Source: Enoplolaimus lenunculus
Lineage: Eukaryota > Nematoda > Enoplea > Enoplida > Thoracostomopsidae
Length of the DNA stretch: 64,000 bases
Direction: 5' to 3'
NCBI GenBank assembly: GCA_030248215.1
Contig: JASANG010000957.1
Location: forward strand, 352,686 to 416,685
Below are positions 21,801 through 34,040 of this stretch, piece by piece (the first letter of the stretch is position 1; each line of letters opens with the position of its first letter). The notes under the pieces are model-generated. The model searched no databases. It worked only from the letters and a program-made list of their open reading frames with translations, and was not told the origin of the DNA. The translations under genes were made by a program, and so were the position numbers.

Positions 21801-23218
21801 TAAATTTTAATATCGTCGCATCTGCAAACATAAAAAGAAAACTTGACTATTATGGCCTGAATATACGTACTTAGTAATGGACACATACTCTCTATCAGAA
21901 GTTCAATCGAAATCGGAATTGGAGTTTTGAAACTTTAGGGGACAATCGTATATCCGGCTCCGGCAAACAATCGACATTCGGCTCCGGTATTATAAACTGT
22001 CGGAAATATATTCTAAAATTATATAAAAAATCAACGAAATTTCTGGGTCTTTATATAACGAAAACGGACACGAGTTCTACGGTAACGGTTATATTGAACT
22101 CTCCGGCTCCGGCATTACAACTTTTTGGTACTATCTGCTTGAACCCTGAATATATGTCCGTAACGTAACGTGACTGCTATTTTGTTTCTACACACAAAAT
22201 CTTGAAAATTGATTTGTCTTTAAGGCAAAATTAATAAAATCGGACAAATAATATTTCACAATCCGGTATTATTGTGGAAAACATACCGCAGTCCTCGGTA
22301 AACTTTTGAAGCTTCAGGCTTGAATTTTAGACCACACGCTGAAGGAAATTGGCCCGAAAGTGTGGAAAACAGCAAGGTCTCATCCTCTTCAAGAGGCATT
22401 TCCAGCGCGTTGGCAGATAATTCATCGGTCACTGCGATATACTGAAATCAGTGAAGTAGCTGCTATAGACATATACCAGGGTGCAACCGGAATTCCGGTT
22501 CCGGCATTTTTTCACCTTCCGGTTCCGGTTCCGGTAAATTTTTACCGGATTTAAAAATTCCGGTATTATAATTTGGCCGTTTTCTTAACTTTGCTAATTT
22601 TTAAGAATCTCTTTTGAAAGCCACTTGTACTCCGAATATAAGCCATTGATGGTGGATTTCACTTCAGTCGATGAAGAAAATCTAAAATACAACAAATAAA
22701 ATAAACACCTATGTTCGACTAAGGTTATTTCACAAATAATAGAGCAAAAAATAAGATTAAAATGAAATTTTTGGTGAAATGCATTTTTCATTTTCCGGTT
22801 CCGGTTCCGGTAAAATTTTCAAATTCCGGTTCCGGTAAATTGTAATTCCGGTTGCACCCTGACATATACAGATCAATGTCGTGTTGCACCGAAACCAAAA
22901 TTTCACCGCCTCCGAATTGAATCCAAAATCTAACATCGACCGAACCATTATTCTGATACAACTCAATATAAAAGCAAAAATATGCGTTTCCAATGTAAAG
23001 TTTGTTGGAACATACTGGGTAAAATGAAGAGTTCATTATACAAACGACGTGTAGAAAACAAACGCTTGTCAAAGCGTAGCAAGTAAATCCATTATCCGCC
23101 GTCAATTTAGCGACAGTTGGGGACCAAGTTGACGATCCGGTTCGGAAACAGGAACCAGGACCTATTATACAAATACTACTTTTATGAAATATGCATATAC
23201 GCATATACTTACCTTCAT
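15887..23218 (-). CDS. TARDBP: TAR DNA-binding protein 43 (TDP-43) orthologue, 7 coding exons
   Basis: Exons on the minus strand are 23213-23218, 22287-22441, 21745-21821, 18315-18505, 17443-17580, 16773-16940 and 15887-16375. All junctions are GT-AG and in phase, giving 407 residues (human 414). TDP-43 is a nuclear RNA-binding protein that controls splicing and mRNA stability and binds UG-rich RNA. Residues 1-79 match its ubiquitin-like oligomerisation domain (YIAVTDE, ACGLKF, YAPEEGW, VVYPKG). A basic KRK near 83-85 fits the nuclear localisation signal. RRM1 (about 107-183) has LIILGI and KGFGFIRY and ends in MCDCKIPNS, a TDP-43 hallmark. RRM2 (about 199-268) has RVFVGRV and RGFAFVTF. The tail is rich in Asn, Gln, Tyr, Pro and Thr rather than Gly. 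The first coding exon holds only Met-Lys, so the start rests on phase and on homology to the human start. Introns contain several MITEs. Confidence 0.96.
17935..18120 (+). mobile_element. Helentron-like element fragment in a TDP-43 intron
   Basis: It carries TTAGCCTGTAGCTAACTAAC and AAAAACCTAATGCGA, corresponding to the region after the internal repeats of the full elements at 43126 and 55581. The hairpin end is missing. It lies in the intron between exons 4 and 5. Confidence 0.5.
20112..20801. mobile_element. hAT-like MITE (GGGTGGCACCGAAC ends) with a nested insertion
   Basis: The left end CAGGGTGGCACCGAACCCAC and the right end, whose complement is CAGCATGGCGCCGAACCCAC, form terminal repeats of about 33 bp. 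The interior is interrupted by the younger element at 20302-20686. No target duplication is seen at its own ends. Weaker inverted similarity extends beyond both ends. Confidence 0.7.
20302..20686 (+). mobile_element. hAT-like MITE, family A (CAGGGTGCAACCGGAATT), copy 1
   Basis: The terminal repeats begin CAGGGTACAACCGGAATT and end GGAATTCCGGTTGCACCCTG. They are flanked by a perfect 8-bp duplication GTATATAT on both sides, the hAT signature. Subterminal regions are runs of CCGGAA/TTCCGG. It is nested inside the older element at 20112-20801. The interior holds a 65-codon open frame shared with other copies. Confidence 0.9.
22477..22861 (-). mobile_element. hAT-like MITE, family A, copy 2
   Basis: CAGGGTGCAACCGGAATTCC to TTCCGGTTGCACCCTG, with a perfect 8-bp duplication ACATATAC. 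It lies in the first intron of TDP-43, 35 bp upstream of the acceptor of the second coding exon on the transcribed strand. Confidence 0.92.
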
Positions 23219-23242
23219 AGTATCAATGTTAACTCGAAATCT
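23213..23242 (-). promoter_or_regulatory. 3' splice acceptor just upstream of the TDP-43 start codon
   Basis: On the minus strand GCTTTTTTAG ends 22 bases before ATGAAG, and the donor GTAAGT follows directly. The start codon therefore sits in a 28-base exon. The acceptor could serve a 5' UTR intron or spliced-leader trans-splicing. Confidence 0.6.
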
Positions 23243-24043
23243 AAAAAAGCGAGTGAAGAAAGGAAATACTTAGGATGTTTGTAAATATACCTAACAAACG
23301 AATACGAACAAATACAGCTATCAACTAGATACGAATTACGTTCCGTGTATTGACTGCTGTTAATGTATCGTGACACGTTGACAGCACTGATAATGAAGCT
23401 CAATAATATATGTCCCAATTTGGTTAAACAAGTAAATATACTTAGCCAACCCCAATTTCACAGAAGCCAAGGCTAAAGAATTGAACAAAAAGTAAAACGC
23501 TGCTTATACTAGCTAGGTACATGCCAAAAACAAAAACCTTGCTCTGTTCCACAGATATCACTTGAAAGAAACACTGTTATACTTCCGTACTGTCCATTGA
23601 AAATTACACAGTGTTGAATATTGTGTGTTTCTCGCCGGATTTTGAGACTTTGGGATTTTTCAGCTGACGAGCCTAATTATTATTGCAAAACTTTAAACTT
23701 TGTGCCATTCGATTCAGTTTTAGGTTTTACAAAACCAAATGCGGTATATGCCTAACTCTAACATCTGCATCGTGGCATGAAAAATTTTTCTTTACTATTC
23801 AATTTCAACTGTGAAAGCGTTAAAAAATGAGCAACTTTAATTTTTTCTGCAAAATGGAATAGGATTGATAGTTGAATTGAAGAAACATTAATCTTTAAAT
23901 TTAATTCTGACATTTAGCATGAAATCCAAGCTTTTTACCAACTTTTCTGCTTGTAGGAGATTTCGTACCTTATATTTCTGTGCTTAATAATAACATGAAC
24001 AGAAACACACTTTGTACAGCGTTAGTTTTCATTCAAGCAATGG
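23243..24043. other. Intergenic between TDP-43 and eIF5A, no gene seen
   Basis: This is a head-to-head interval (TDP-43 minus, eIF5A plus) and should contain the TDP-43 promoter. No specific promoter element could be singled out. Confidence 0.45.
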
Positions 24044-24322
24044 GCGCATGTAAACATCAGGTGCGGAACGTTTCTCTGTCAACTAGGATAGAGTAAGCTT
24101 AGGTTTTACACTAATTTTTTGCTTGGCTTAGGCTTATGCTTAGGCTTATGCTTAGGAAGGTGCTTTTTATTACGGTTAGGCTTAGGGTTAGGCTTAGGCT
24201 TAGGCTTATGCTTAGGAATAGGCTCATTCTTACGCTTAAGCTTAGGCTAAGGCTTAGGCGTAGGTTTAAAAATATGCCTACTATACTGTTCCACTTTTGT
24301 TCTTTACATTGGCCAAGCAATG
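24044..24322 (-). mobile_element. TTAGGC-core MITE, subfamily B, longest hexamer array
   Basis: It starts GGGCGCATGTAAACATCAGG and GGAACGTTTCTCTGTC, continues as more than twenty TTAGGC-related hexamers, and ends TACTGTTCCAC then TTTACATTGGCCA. The serine-leucine frame on the minus strand is simply the hexamer read as codons. Confidence 0.7.
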
Positions 24323-24756
24323 CACAAAATGATGCGTAACTGTTTGTTTTGGAATAGATGCAAACACGGCAGCTTACATAGCTAGTTGCTGATTGACCAT
24401 TAATGCGTAATATTTCATTGTATATTGCACGTAGCGTTCTAAGTTGCGCAATATTGTGCTTCAAAGCATTCGTTTCATTTCTTACATTCAGTTCTGTGTT
24501 TACTTCGAACAGGGTTTCTCACTGTATGATTGCGTTTGACCTGATTCGTTGGGAATTCTCAGTTCTGCGTACGTCGGCTAATTGTCTAACCGTCATCTCT
24601 ATTATGTACTGCCTTTAGATAGACGATCCGAAATAACCCCTACATGTGTTTGCAGTGCTTTATCTGCAACGTTCTATAAGACTGTGAGTGCGCAAAGCCA
24701 TACGAGTAACGCAGGAAGCGTATTAGATGAGTAAAATTTTTTGGTGCAAGTAAAGC

Positions 24757-25020
24757 AGTGATCAACCGCTATTTCTGTTCCTGTACCTGAATTCAAAGAT
24801 GCAGGAACCCGAATTGTTTACGGTTTTGTGGCAAACTATTCATACTCTTTAAATATTGCAAACTTTGTCTTTGAAAAATTGTTATTTCTAAATGAGTGTT
24901 TGGATAACCCATTTTTTGGCAAAGTTCTAAAATTCAAACAGTAATTCTCTGAAGAAAATTACTTCAATTTTGTTTTCTGTTCCGGTTAAAGAAATTCATT
25001 TCCTGTTCCGGTAAAGCGCC
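24757..25020. mobile_element. hAT-like MITE relic, same family as 12536-12895
   Basis: It shares GCAAACTTTGTCTTTGAAAA, ATTTTTTGGCAAAGT and TTCCTGTTCCGGTAAAG with the element after the minisatellite. The left terminal repeat is single here (GTGATCAACCG), not amplified. Confidence 0.55.
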
Positions 25021-25109
25021 TCTTAGCAGAATATTAAACAATTAGATAAGGTTGCTTTTGTGAAAATTTTGACATCCATACTCAACTCGACCTCATGATC
25101 ACGCCCTGC

Positions 25110-25432
25110 GCGATAAAACTTCTTGTTGGCAGAATTAAACCACACGCGTTATTAGGCTTTTAAACAGGAAGCAATAAAATTTTTCTGTGAAATTATGAAA
25201 TTTCATAGTTACGTACGCAATAATTACGAGCAGATATTGTGAAAAAACACAAAAAGCTATGAAAAAAACAAAAACTATAAAAAACATGAAAAAACAATAA
25301 GAAATAGTTTATATTGAAAATTTTAAATTTTTTCGGTGATGGCCAAAACTGATCGAGACCGGGACTTTTCTTGGCCGGTCTCAGCAGTCAGGTCTCGGCC
25401 TCGGTTTTTAACCGAGACAGCCCATCCCTGCC
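25110..25432. mobile_element. hAT-like relic with CAGGGATGGG-type end
   Basis: The right end reads ACCGAGACAGCCCATCCCTG, preceded by GGTCTCGGCCTCGG repeats. The same terminal type occurs around 53605-54472. The left end is uncertain. Confidence 0.4.
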
Positions 25433-25582
25433 ACTAAGTGTTTCCGGAACACTAGATTGGAATTGGTACATATTTTAATCGGAATCAAAACTCAGTTTAC
25501 ATCCTGCATATGTTGATATATAAGTAGTATTTTGTTTGATGTTTAATTAAAGGCTCTTAGTTAAGTCCATCGCACAGCGGCC

Positions 25583-28500
25583 ATGGGAGACCAGGATGAT
25601 CATGAATTCACTTTCGAGTCCGGTGACGCGGGCGCCTCAAAGACGTTCCCTAAACAATGCAGTGCACTTCGCAAAGGTGAAGCATGTTGCATTAAAGGTC
25701 GCCCATGCAAAATAGTCGAAATGTCAACCTCAAAAACAGGCAAACACGGACATGCAAAAGTGAGTGTTTTTAGGTTTCATCCGTAAACTCTCGATTAATG
25801 CTTCAGCAATCTTATTTAGCTGTAGGTGTGGCTAAACGCTGTATAGTGCAATTGGCGCTTTATTGAAAGTTTTACAAGCGCCCCCACTTAAAAATTCCCA
25901 GCGGACCGTGGGCTCCGATTGATCCTCCCATTCGGCGCGACCCAGCGAAGGCCAAAATTTATATAATTTTTTCAAGTCGGGGTTCGGATTTATATATACT
26001 TATTAGTGACTGTATCTACTATATACTTTGTTTTAAGAGATTTAGGCACTCCTTCGATGGATATAGGGTCAAAAATTAATTAAAACGAAAAAACGGCTTT
26101 TTGCAATACGTGATCAAAAAACTTTTCGAGTCGGCGCGGCTTGATGAGCAACACAATGGTGCATTTTTTCACCGTCAACTCGCCCCATGAACCTCCGCTT
26201 TTCTAATGAGAAACTAAGCAGGATATGGGGGATATGCCGCCCCCCTCAAACCGCTCACACTAAGCTAGCAACTCGCCCTATGCGTACCTGATAATTACCA
26301 TTAAGAGCAAGTTAAACCTTGATACGCGAAAAATCTGAAAAAAATGGGGGAAAAGAAATTTTTTATGAGAAAATGTAACACAAAGACCAAAATTTTTGCA
26401 TAACAACGCATATTTCGTTTCTTATTTATTTTTTGACCGTATAACGCAGGAGGGCGGAGATTTCTGAATATATAGTGTTTTCACAACAAAAATTTCTAGG
26501 TACGGGTGTTACAAAAATATCCGGGATCGGGAATGCAATGATTTAATATAGTCGCATTCCAACTTAAGAGTTTGTACAGAAATTTTGCCTAAGCGAACCA
26601 GTGTGTTCTGTTTTATCAAAATAGTCGTTTACTGCTAGATACGCGTGGTTCTGTTTTGAAATGAAACGTTGAGTTGAAAACGCTTCTTAAGACGCATCGA
26701 TTCAACTAAGCATTTCACGTAAATGCGGCCGTGGTTAGGCCCCTCTAAATAAAGTGTTCGCCTCAGGGTTAGATCTGGGGCCAGGGTTCTGATGCCACTC
26801 TAATGGATGCACGTCAGAGTATTATCTGAATTTCTGCAAGATATCCATTCCTGTTTGGCATTGAACAGCGCAACATCCGGAAATATTACCGCGTTGTTGT
26901 GCTAACAAAACTTGAAAATTTTGTATTTGTTATATTATTATATATACATAGTTCAAATCCAAGAGGTTGTCTTTTATTTCATTCCTTTTTGCTTAATAAG
27001 TTGTCAGATTAAACTACCTGTGAACGTTTTGTAAGATTGTTTAAAACGAAGAACAATTCACGAAAAACTGTTTTACTAGTTTACTAAAAACTTAAAAAGT
27101 AATTCGGTGTCGAAAATCAAGAAATAAATTCTTCCGGCAAATTTATTTCTTGATGGAAACGTGAACGTATAACCGGATATCCGACTCCGGCAAAACAGTG
27201 CTGCCCGGCGTCGGTATTCTGCCGGAAAGTATAGAATCTTTACTGTTATTTATTACCAAAATACCAATATTTCGCTTTGAATTTAGTTCTAAATGACAAA
27301 ACATGCTTCACGCAACTCAGTTAATACTAAGGCTCTTATAGAAACGAAATATTGCATGTTACTGCATGAAAATACTACATAAGCGTATCTTAGTTTCACT
27401 TTTTGTTGAAGTATGCGCTTCAATATCCGGTTCTGACAGTAAATGTCCGACTTTGGTATTTTTTTTGGCATTCTGTGGGACCGTGATATGTTCTACAACC
27501 AGGATTGTAATGTAGTTGATTGTTGTATTGTTATAGGTTCATCTTGTTGGAATAGATATATTCAGTGGAAAAAAGTATGAAGATATCTGTCCATCGACTC
27601 ACAATATGGAATGCCCAAATGTAAAACGTCAAGACTTTCAGGTGCGTAAATCTGAATTTCAACCTATTAGTTAGATGTGTCCCAGGGCATGATTTGTGCT
27701 GGGGTTGAGGACAGCGTTTCAGATTGATTAACAGTTGTGACTGTTCTAGTTTGGTTATGTGAAAAACGTAAAATATATTATCTTTTTCATGCGCGTAGCG
27801 AAAATTTTCAGTTAGGAGATGGCGTTGTCTAGGCGACTAAAAGTTGCTGTAATGGTTGAGTTCTAAAAAATTAGCTGGCGAAACGGGCGAAAAGCTTGAC
27901 ACAATATTAAAATTGATGTGCCTCAGTGAAAAATTTAGATATCGTGCAGGTTCAAAATTTGAATTTTGATCGATAGAACCCCCAGATCTACCCTACTGTG
28001 TGTAAAACTATTAACCTTTCAAGCGAGTAGCTATATACACGTACATAATTTTAGAATCAAATCTTTCAGTAACAGTCGGAACATGTTTCTGCATTTAAAT
28101 ATAATAGAATAATAGATACATATATGACGGTCTCAGTAGAGTAATAGATATATGACCGTCTGTTCACACTAGTTCGGTTAACAAAACAAAGGACCACTAT
28201 GTAACAAATAGACCTTAAAACCAGAAAAATTTGACTAGTACACCCAGCTTGCTTTTCAAAAATTCAGAAAACAGTTCGCAGTTGATGTGGCATCTGGTGT
28301 TAATTGATTTAGCTAATGGCAATTGGTGATGACGGATTCACTTCGTTGTTGGATTTGGACACTTTGGATGAACGCAACGACTTGAAAATCCCGGAAGGTG
28401 ATTTGGGTCAACAGATTCGAGATGCGTTCGAAAAGGACGAGTCTGGTATTTTGGTAAGTTTATTAAAATTATTATCTTATCTTTTGCTTACCTGTATATT

Positions 28501-30130
28501 GTGTAGTGCATATACGTATATACGTATGTATACTCTTTGTCGATTACAAATCTGGTGTGAATTTTTCGTTATCAATAAGTAGTCAGGATAAAAAAACGCC
28601 GTGTGCGTTGCATTTTGGATCATGAGTCAAACCAAAATAAATCTATCGCAGTTACTCTTGATCCAGATCACAGGCTAAGCATATCAGGCATGTCAGAGAA
28701 TGCAGCTAATAACAAAAAATAGCTGAAACGACGTACTAAATTAGTATGGTTAAGGTTTACTTTTATTGATGTATGCGCTTAATATCCGGCTTCGGCCGCA
28801 TACGTATGTAATTTACTACCTGGTGTCGGCTCCTGGATTTTTGGTATCCTGTCACAACCTGGTAGATAACAGCAATTACCTTCAAGTTTACATATAATCA
28901 GAAATCAAAGGCAACATTATTCACCTTTATCTATGATTCGTATCTTAATCTTACCTATAGGCCCAATTACTCCGTAGTGACAGCTCTTGTAATTTATCAA
29001 CTCGGGAAAATTTTATTCATCAACCATCACTTACGTCAACAGTATAGGAATCCTCGACTTTTGGTCTCCTGTGCTAAACCACCGAGACTGAAAAAAGCGA
29101 ATTGAATATGAGCATAACACATAGAATTTCCGTTGTTAATTTTACGAGAACACGCCCAATTTTTACCGGAAATGGTTATTCGGTTACACCACATCGTAGC
29201 CCATTTTGAGTCAAAACGTGAAGGATACGCTTTAGTAGTTATTGAAGATCGAAGGAATCATGTCAAAGACTTTCAAACGCTTTTTTGTTTTCGTTACGAA
29301 CAGTATCTTTCAAAAAGTTTTTACATGAAAAGAAATGTAGCAAACGCTACTAAAGAAACTTTTTTGGTGCTCGTCAAAACACGATTTCAGTATTGACATA
29401 AACGCATTTTGGAATGGCGACAAGCGTTTTGTTTCTTTAACACGATTCCTAAAATTTACTCCGTTCAAATCACGACACAAACAGTAGTATTGTTTACGGA
29501 ATTGAAATGGAAAGTGTAAAACGTAAAAACCATGTATATATGATGCACTAAATATATGGCTCCGACGGTTGCCGGACCGGATATTGGACTATCGGGTTCC
29601 GGCATTTTTTAGTGTCCGGTTGAACTTTGATATATACACGAATACATATATATCAGGGTGCAACCGGAATTCCGATTCCGGCATTTTTTCACCTTCCGGT
29701 TCCGGTAAATTTTTACCGGATTTAAAAATTCCGGTATTATAATTTGGCCGTTTTCTTAACCTTGCTAATTTTTATGAATCTCTTTCGAAAGCCACTTGTA
29801 CTCCGAATATAAGCCATTGATGGTGGATTTCATTTCAGTCGATGATGAAAATCTAAAATACAACAAATAAAATAAATAACTATGTTCGACTAAGGTTGTT
29901 TCACAAATAGAGCAAAAAATACGATTAAAATGAAATTTTTGGTGAAAATGCATTTTTCACTTTCCGGTTCCGGTAAAATTTTCAATTCCGGTTCCGGTAA
30001 ATTGTAATTCCGGTTGCACCCTGATACATATATATAATGCTTAACATTGTATTTGTTTCAGTGCACCGTTGTCAAAGCAATGGATGAAGAATGTATCTTG
30101 GCGTTCAAAAACATGCCTAAAGACAACTAG
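25583..30130 (+). CDS. EIF5A: Eukaryotic translation initiation factor 5A, 4 exons
   Basis: Exons are 25583-25759, 27537-27641, 28313-28453 and 30062-30130, all GT-AG and in phase, giving 163 residues. eIF5A binds the ribosome E site and helps form difficult peptide bonds and terminate translation, in the cytoplasm. The loop [12 protein letters not shown] (48-59) is intact, with Lys54 as the residue that deoxyhypusine synthase and hydroxylase convert to hypusine. The first exon ends exactly after this loop. The SH3-like N-terminal domain is followed by an OB-fold domain (about 87-163) with [11 protein letters not shown] and the end FKNMPKDN. A slightly unusual [18 protein letters not shown] adds cysteines where most animals have hydrophobic residues. 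Length fits the family (human 154). The ATG is chosen because family homology starts just after it. Confidence 0.97.
25760..27536. other. eIF5A intron 1
   Basis: A 1.8-kb intron, GTGAGT to TTATAG. It contains GC-rich patches (25880-25930 and 26120-26290) and relics of ATCCGGCTCCGG-type hAT ends near 27165-27235 and 27425-27470. No other gene is recognised. Confidence 0.7.
29654..30023 (-). mobile_element. hAT-like MITE, family A, copy 3 (eIF5A intron 3)
   Basis: Ends CAGGGTGCAACCGGAATTCC and AATTCCGGTTGCACCCTG. The flanks ATATATAT and ATACATAT differ at one base, so the duplication is imperfect or decayed. The element ends only 38 bp before the last eIF5A exon. Confidence 0.88.
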
Positions 30131-30956
30131 AAAATTATATAAATCATATTCAGCGTATTAACCGTGCGCAGTTGTTCGTACCAAACAATAATCCGTTACG
30201 TATAAACTAACGTGCGTATATATCAAATTAACACAACGTTGATTGCGAATTGCAGAATTACAACTTGTGACGTTGCGTATATAACTTGTATTATGTTTGT
30301 AGGTGCTCCCGTACTGTCGCTAGTCCTAATTGGAATTGCAAATGTGGCCTATTGCCAGCGGGTGTTATTTTGAGACAAAAAGTAGCATATTGCAGGTGGA
30401 AATGATGCCAAAAAAATTTCTAGCTGGATAATTAACATCGGTGCATATATAATTAAGTGTACGTAGATAAAACCAAGAGTATATAAGGATAATGACCACT
30501 TTGCAGAAGAGTGTGCAATAGGCATTTGAATTTTTTTCGCCCCTCCCGTTCTGGGGTGTACAGTTGACCGTGACCGATTTTCTTCACTTTAAGTCATATA
30601 TACATATTTAATTAGTTCCTCCGATCATGCTTCTAAATGAAATATCTATATGTATTACATGCTTCCAATAATATCGGTTCCCCAAAAACAGGGGTAAAGC
30701 TTTAACATCACGTGCGCTGTAGAAGTGTCGTGAACAAAGCCAAATCTTTTCATAATTCCTTGTCTACACTCTACATAGCCTCTGGCCTTAAATTTCGTGG
30801 CCCTGGTGCTGTGCTGCCCCCAATACATCTCATGTGCATTGAAACATTTTATACCATTCAACAGCGCCTTAGTTGCATCGTCTTCCTTAATGCAGCCATC
30901 ATCAAATTTTTGTAAATTTCAAAGTGGATGGTGCACATGCTACATAATATCCTTCA

Positions 30957-31207
30957 ACAAGAGTATGCAACTGGATAAATTCTGTGTAGTAAATAGTGTA
31001 CCCTGCACGTGGTGCAGGTTGCTTTACCCTCCTCATTTCCGAATGGTCGAAAGTGATTCGTTCATATTTTTCGATAGAATTTTTTCATTTTAATGTGTAT
31101 TCTGTATCTGACCGTCGCTCCTCCTTATGAATGTGGGGTGCGGGCAAAACGCAACGCGTGTGGTACTTTTGATGGTGCACGCATGTAGGACAGCTGCACA
31201 CTTTTCT
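30957..31207. mobile_element. Long-TIR MITE (ACAAGAGTGTGCAAC family), copy 2
   Basis: The left end is CAACAAGAGTATGCAACTGG and the right part has GGGCAAAACGCAAC and GCTGCACACTTTT. It is more decayed than the copies at 6287 and 51305. Confidence 0.55.
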
Positions 31208-31380
31208 CCAAAGTGTCCCTTATCTTGCGAGTCTTGGTAAAACCAATCGTTAAGCTGTTGGCGATAGGTCATACAGCAATATTATCTGACTGCAGACTCA
31301 TGCATTCAGCAGTGACAACAAGCACGATTTTCTGGGATTGGTCGTGGTCCTAAGTACGTATACGTTAATTGCATTGAAGT

Positions 31381-31896
31381 TTGTTTGTGTTGTTTAATAA
31401 TATTTGTTGGATACACGCAGTGACGGTTGCCTTTTACAAAAATTCGTATTATAATTTCAATGTGAATAATAACGGTGTTTCATTGTGCGGTTACTTTTTA
31501 ACGTTTTGGATCGCATTTGTTTATTATAAACGTACCATAAGTAATCGGTTCGTCGCCGTTCAAGCAAGACCTTTAATACGGATTGATATAGCAATAATTT
31601 TAACCGTATATTATTTTGAGCAAACCATGCATACATTGCCATATGTTTTAAATTTTGTTTCTTTGCCTGCGACACAAAACATAGATGTTTTTGAACGTTC
31701 GTTCAAGTCCATTGCACAGTTGCACAACTGCAATTTTGATAGACTGAATATCCGTTTCGACTACGTTACCAGGTTTCGATCAGAATATATTGTTCAACCA
31801 TGGTCGACTGAGATGAATGGATTACGTTTACACAAGACTGTGCAACGGTTTAATTCACCAAAAGTGCTATTTCTTCTAATACCACAGCCGATTTGA
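31381..31896 (+). other. Orphan open reading frame, 171 codons, probably not a gene
   Basis: This is the longest frame in the gene-poor interval. It encodes a Phe/Tyr/Asn-rich product with two weakly hydrophobic stretches, no recognised domain and no splice structure. Composition follows the AT-rich background. Confidence 0.15.
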
Positions 31897-32052
31897 CGGA
31901 AATGCGATCACAGTATTGTCTGTGTGCAATATTGACCAGTTCCTTCATACACGGAACAGTGTCTGGCAAAAATGTAACGCGCGCCAATATATTATATATT
32001 CGTGCTGGCTGGCGGATTGCATAGCCTTTTCCGAGGTTTATCGTCGACTCTT

Positions 32053-32095
32053 AATAATAATAATAATAATAATAAATAATAATAATAATAATAAT
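32053..32095. repeat. (AAT)n microsatellite
   Basis: An uninterrupted run of ATA/AAT trinucleotides with one phase break (AATAATAAATAATAAT). A related (TTA)n run lies at 33424-33450. Confidence 0.95.
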
Positions 32096-33423
32096 TTGCT
32101 ACAGGAAAATTTTGTAATTGTAGCGAAATGTGCGATGTGCGTTGTCGTATATACCGAGTGTCTCGGGATGTTTAGTTCATTATCAATATTGGTTTGTTAA
32201 CTGCAGTAATTTTATTGTCTGTTCAGTTATAACATATTTTTGTTGTTTGTAGTTTTTTATACTCGTTATACCCCTTGTTGTATGGTGCAGGTTAATATCC
32301 TGATGGAACAGCGTTATGTTCTATAACAGCGATCTGCCGACGTATGTACTGAAATTGTAGTCAAATAATGCGTAATACCGAAATGGTGGACATTGCATTC
32401 AAATAATAACATATAATAAGGCTTGCGGTTTTCTGGTAATAATTGTTGTGCGAAATCTTTCCAGGTGAATGTCTTGATCGTAGCAGCATCCGACGCCTTC
32501 TAAATGGTAAGAAAAATTTCCTCAATTATATATACGATTTCGAACGGGACGACACAGAACAAGTCAGATATCGGACAAACAATCTCAGGAAATTCCTACC
32601 GATGAATATGCTTCCAGTTGCGCTTGTATTTATGGGTGTCGTGTTTTCAGCGTGACTGCTGTACAGTACGTAGGTATGCTATGCGTACACGTTTTAAAGT
32701 ATTTTTTTTGCTCAGGCTTAGGAATATGCTTGTTTAGGCTTGTGTTACGAGCCATTAAATTAACATTGTCGTTTCAGGTATGGATTCCTGTTTTATCTAT
32801 AAACGTAATAATATATTATGATGTAAACGGTGGTAATGGTTTTAATACGGATTGCGACGACTGTCTGAACAATAACAATTGCCCAATCGCGATATTTGCC
32901 CAAGTTGTTGAAACTTTTATATAATGTATAGAAAGTAACCAAGGGAACAAGTAATCAGGGTGGTACCGAATCCACGATTGGACCGAATCTGAATCCATTG
33001 CTAATTTGTCGAATCGGGATCAGAATTCCAACTATATATACTTAGGCAGAAATTTCATCGACTCGACAATTCGTTGTCCATCATTATGTTTATGGCTTAC
33101 GGTTATGCTTAGGATTAAGGTTTAAATTAGATTAATTTATAGCTTTTGGGACACTGTGGGCGACAAGTTGTCGGTCGAAGAAGTATCGTAGATTCGTAAT
33201 CACCATGTGTTGTGTGACTGGCGTACACAATAATCTAATCTTAAAGTACATTTGGCACCTTGCTGGCCCTGTTGGCAAAATCTTCTTTATCATATACGGT
33301 TACTATTTTCACTGCTTCTTGCATAGAAATACGCACGTCTACTGTTTGAGCAATTGTCGCGTTTGAACAATAATTATTCTTCTGGGTATTTGTCGTAAAT
33401 CCGTTTTAGTGTATTACGTGCTG

Positions 33424-33450
33424 TTATTATTATTATTATTATTATTATTA
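33424..33450. repeat. (TTA)n microsatellite
   Basis: About nine tandem TTA units. Confidence 0.95.
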
Positions 33451-33711
33451 ATCACTGTTTGTTGCCAGCATTTTGGTTTATTTACATATCGATGCATGTA
33501 TTATGCGCAAATATAGCGAATTAAACACAATGATTGTAGTACAGGCAGGCAGTGTCTATCGGTTGTCTTAGCGTAATGTTTTGTGTCGACACTGAAATGG
33601 TTTCTACATAATATTTAGTTGTTTTGAAAATAACAAACTATTCGATTTACTTTGACATGTCTACAAGTACCGCATAGTTTAGATTAGATAGATGGATAGA
33701 TAAATAGCATA

Positions 33712-34040
33712 CTGACACTGAAACCACGATGTGACGGCGTCTGAATTCATTGGTAATTTGCCGAGTCCAAATCTGAACCTTGCGTTTTGTAAATTTCCGA
33801 CAAATCAATATTTGTTGTTTCAGACTACCATAGCAATTAGAGCACAGCTTTTTGATTTTCAAAACTAATAACATACGTACGCATGTATACGTAATATTCC
33901 ACCAAATCTACTTTTTTTCGCAAACAGTAATTATTTCGTTTCTGGCCTCAGTTCTGCGAGTTGTGATCTGAAGTAAGCAATACATAATTGATTTACATAA
34001 CAAGTTATTGAACGGTTTTATTGCTTAAAAACGTAAGCCA
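33712..34040. mobile_element. hAT-like MITE relic, GGTGGCACCGAATCC family
   Basis: It shares ATTGGTAATTTGCCGAGTCC and CTCAGTTCTGCGAGTTGTGA-type phrases with the copies at 9249 and 53905. The ends are decayed. A fragment of the same left end (CAGGGTGGTACCGAATCCAC) is at 32956. Confidence 0.45.

Noticed and set aside
24111-24464. Serine-leucine repeat protein on the minus strand
   Set aside because: It is the TTAGGC hexamer array of a MITE read as codons.
31381-31896. 171-codon frame as a membrane protein gene
   Set aside because: No domain, no signal and background composition. One frame of this size is expected by chance in 64 kb of six-frame AT-rich sequence.
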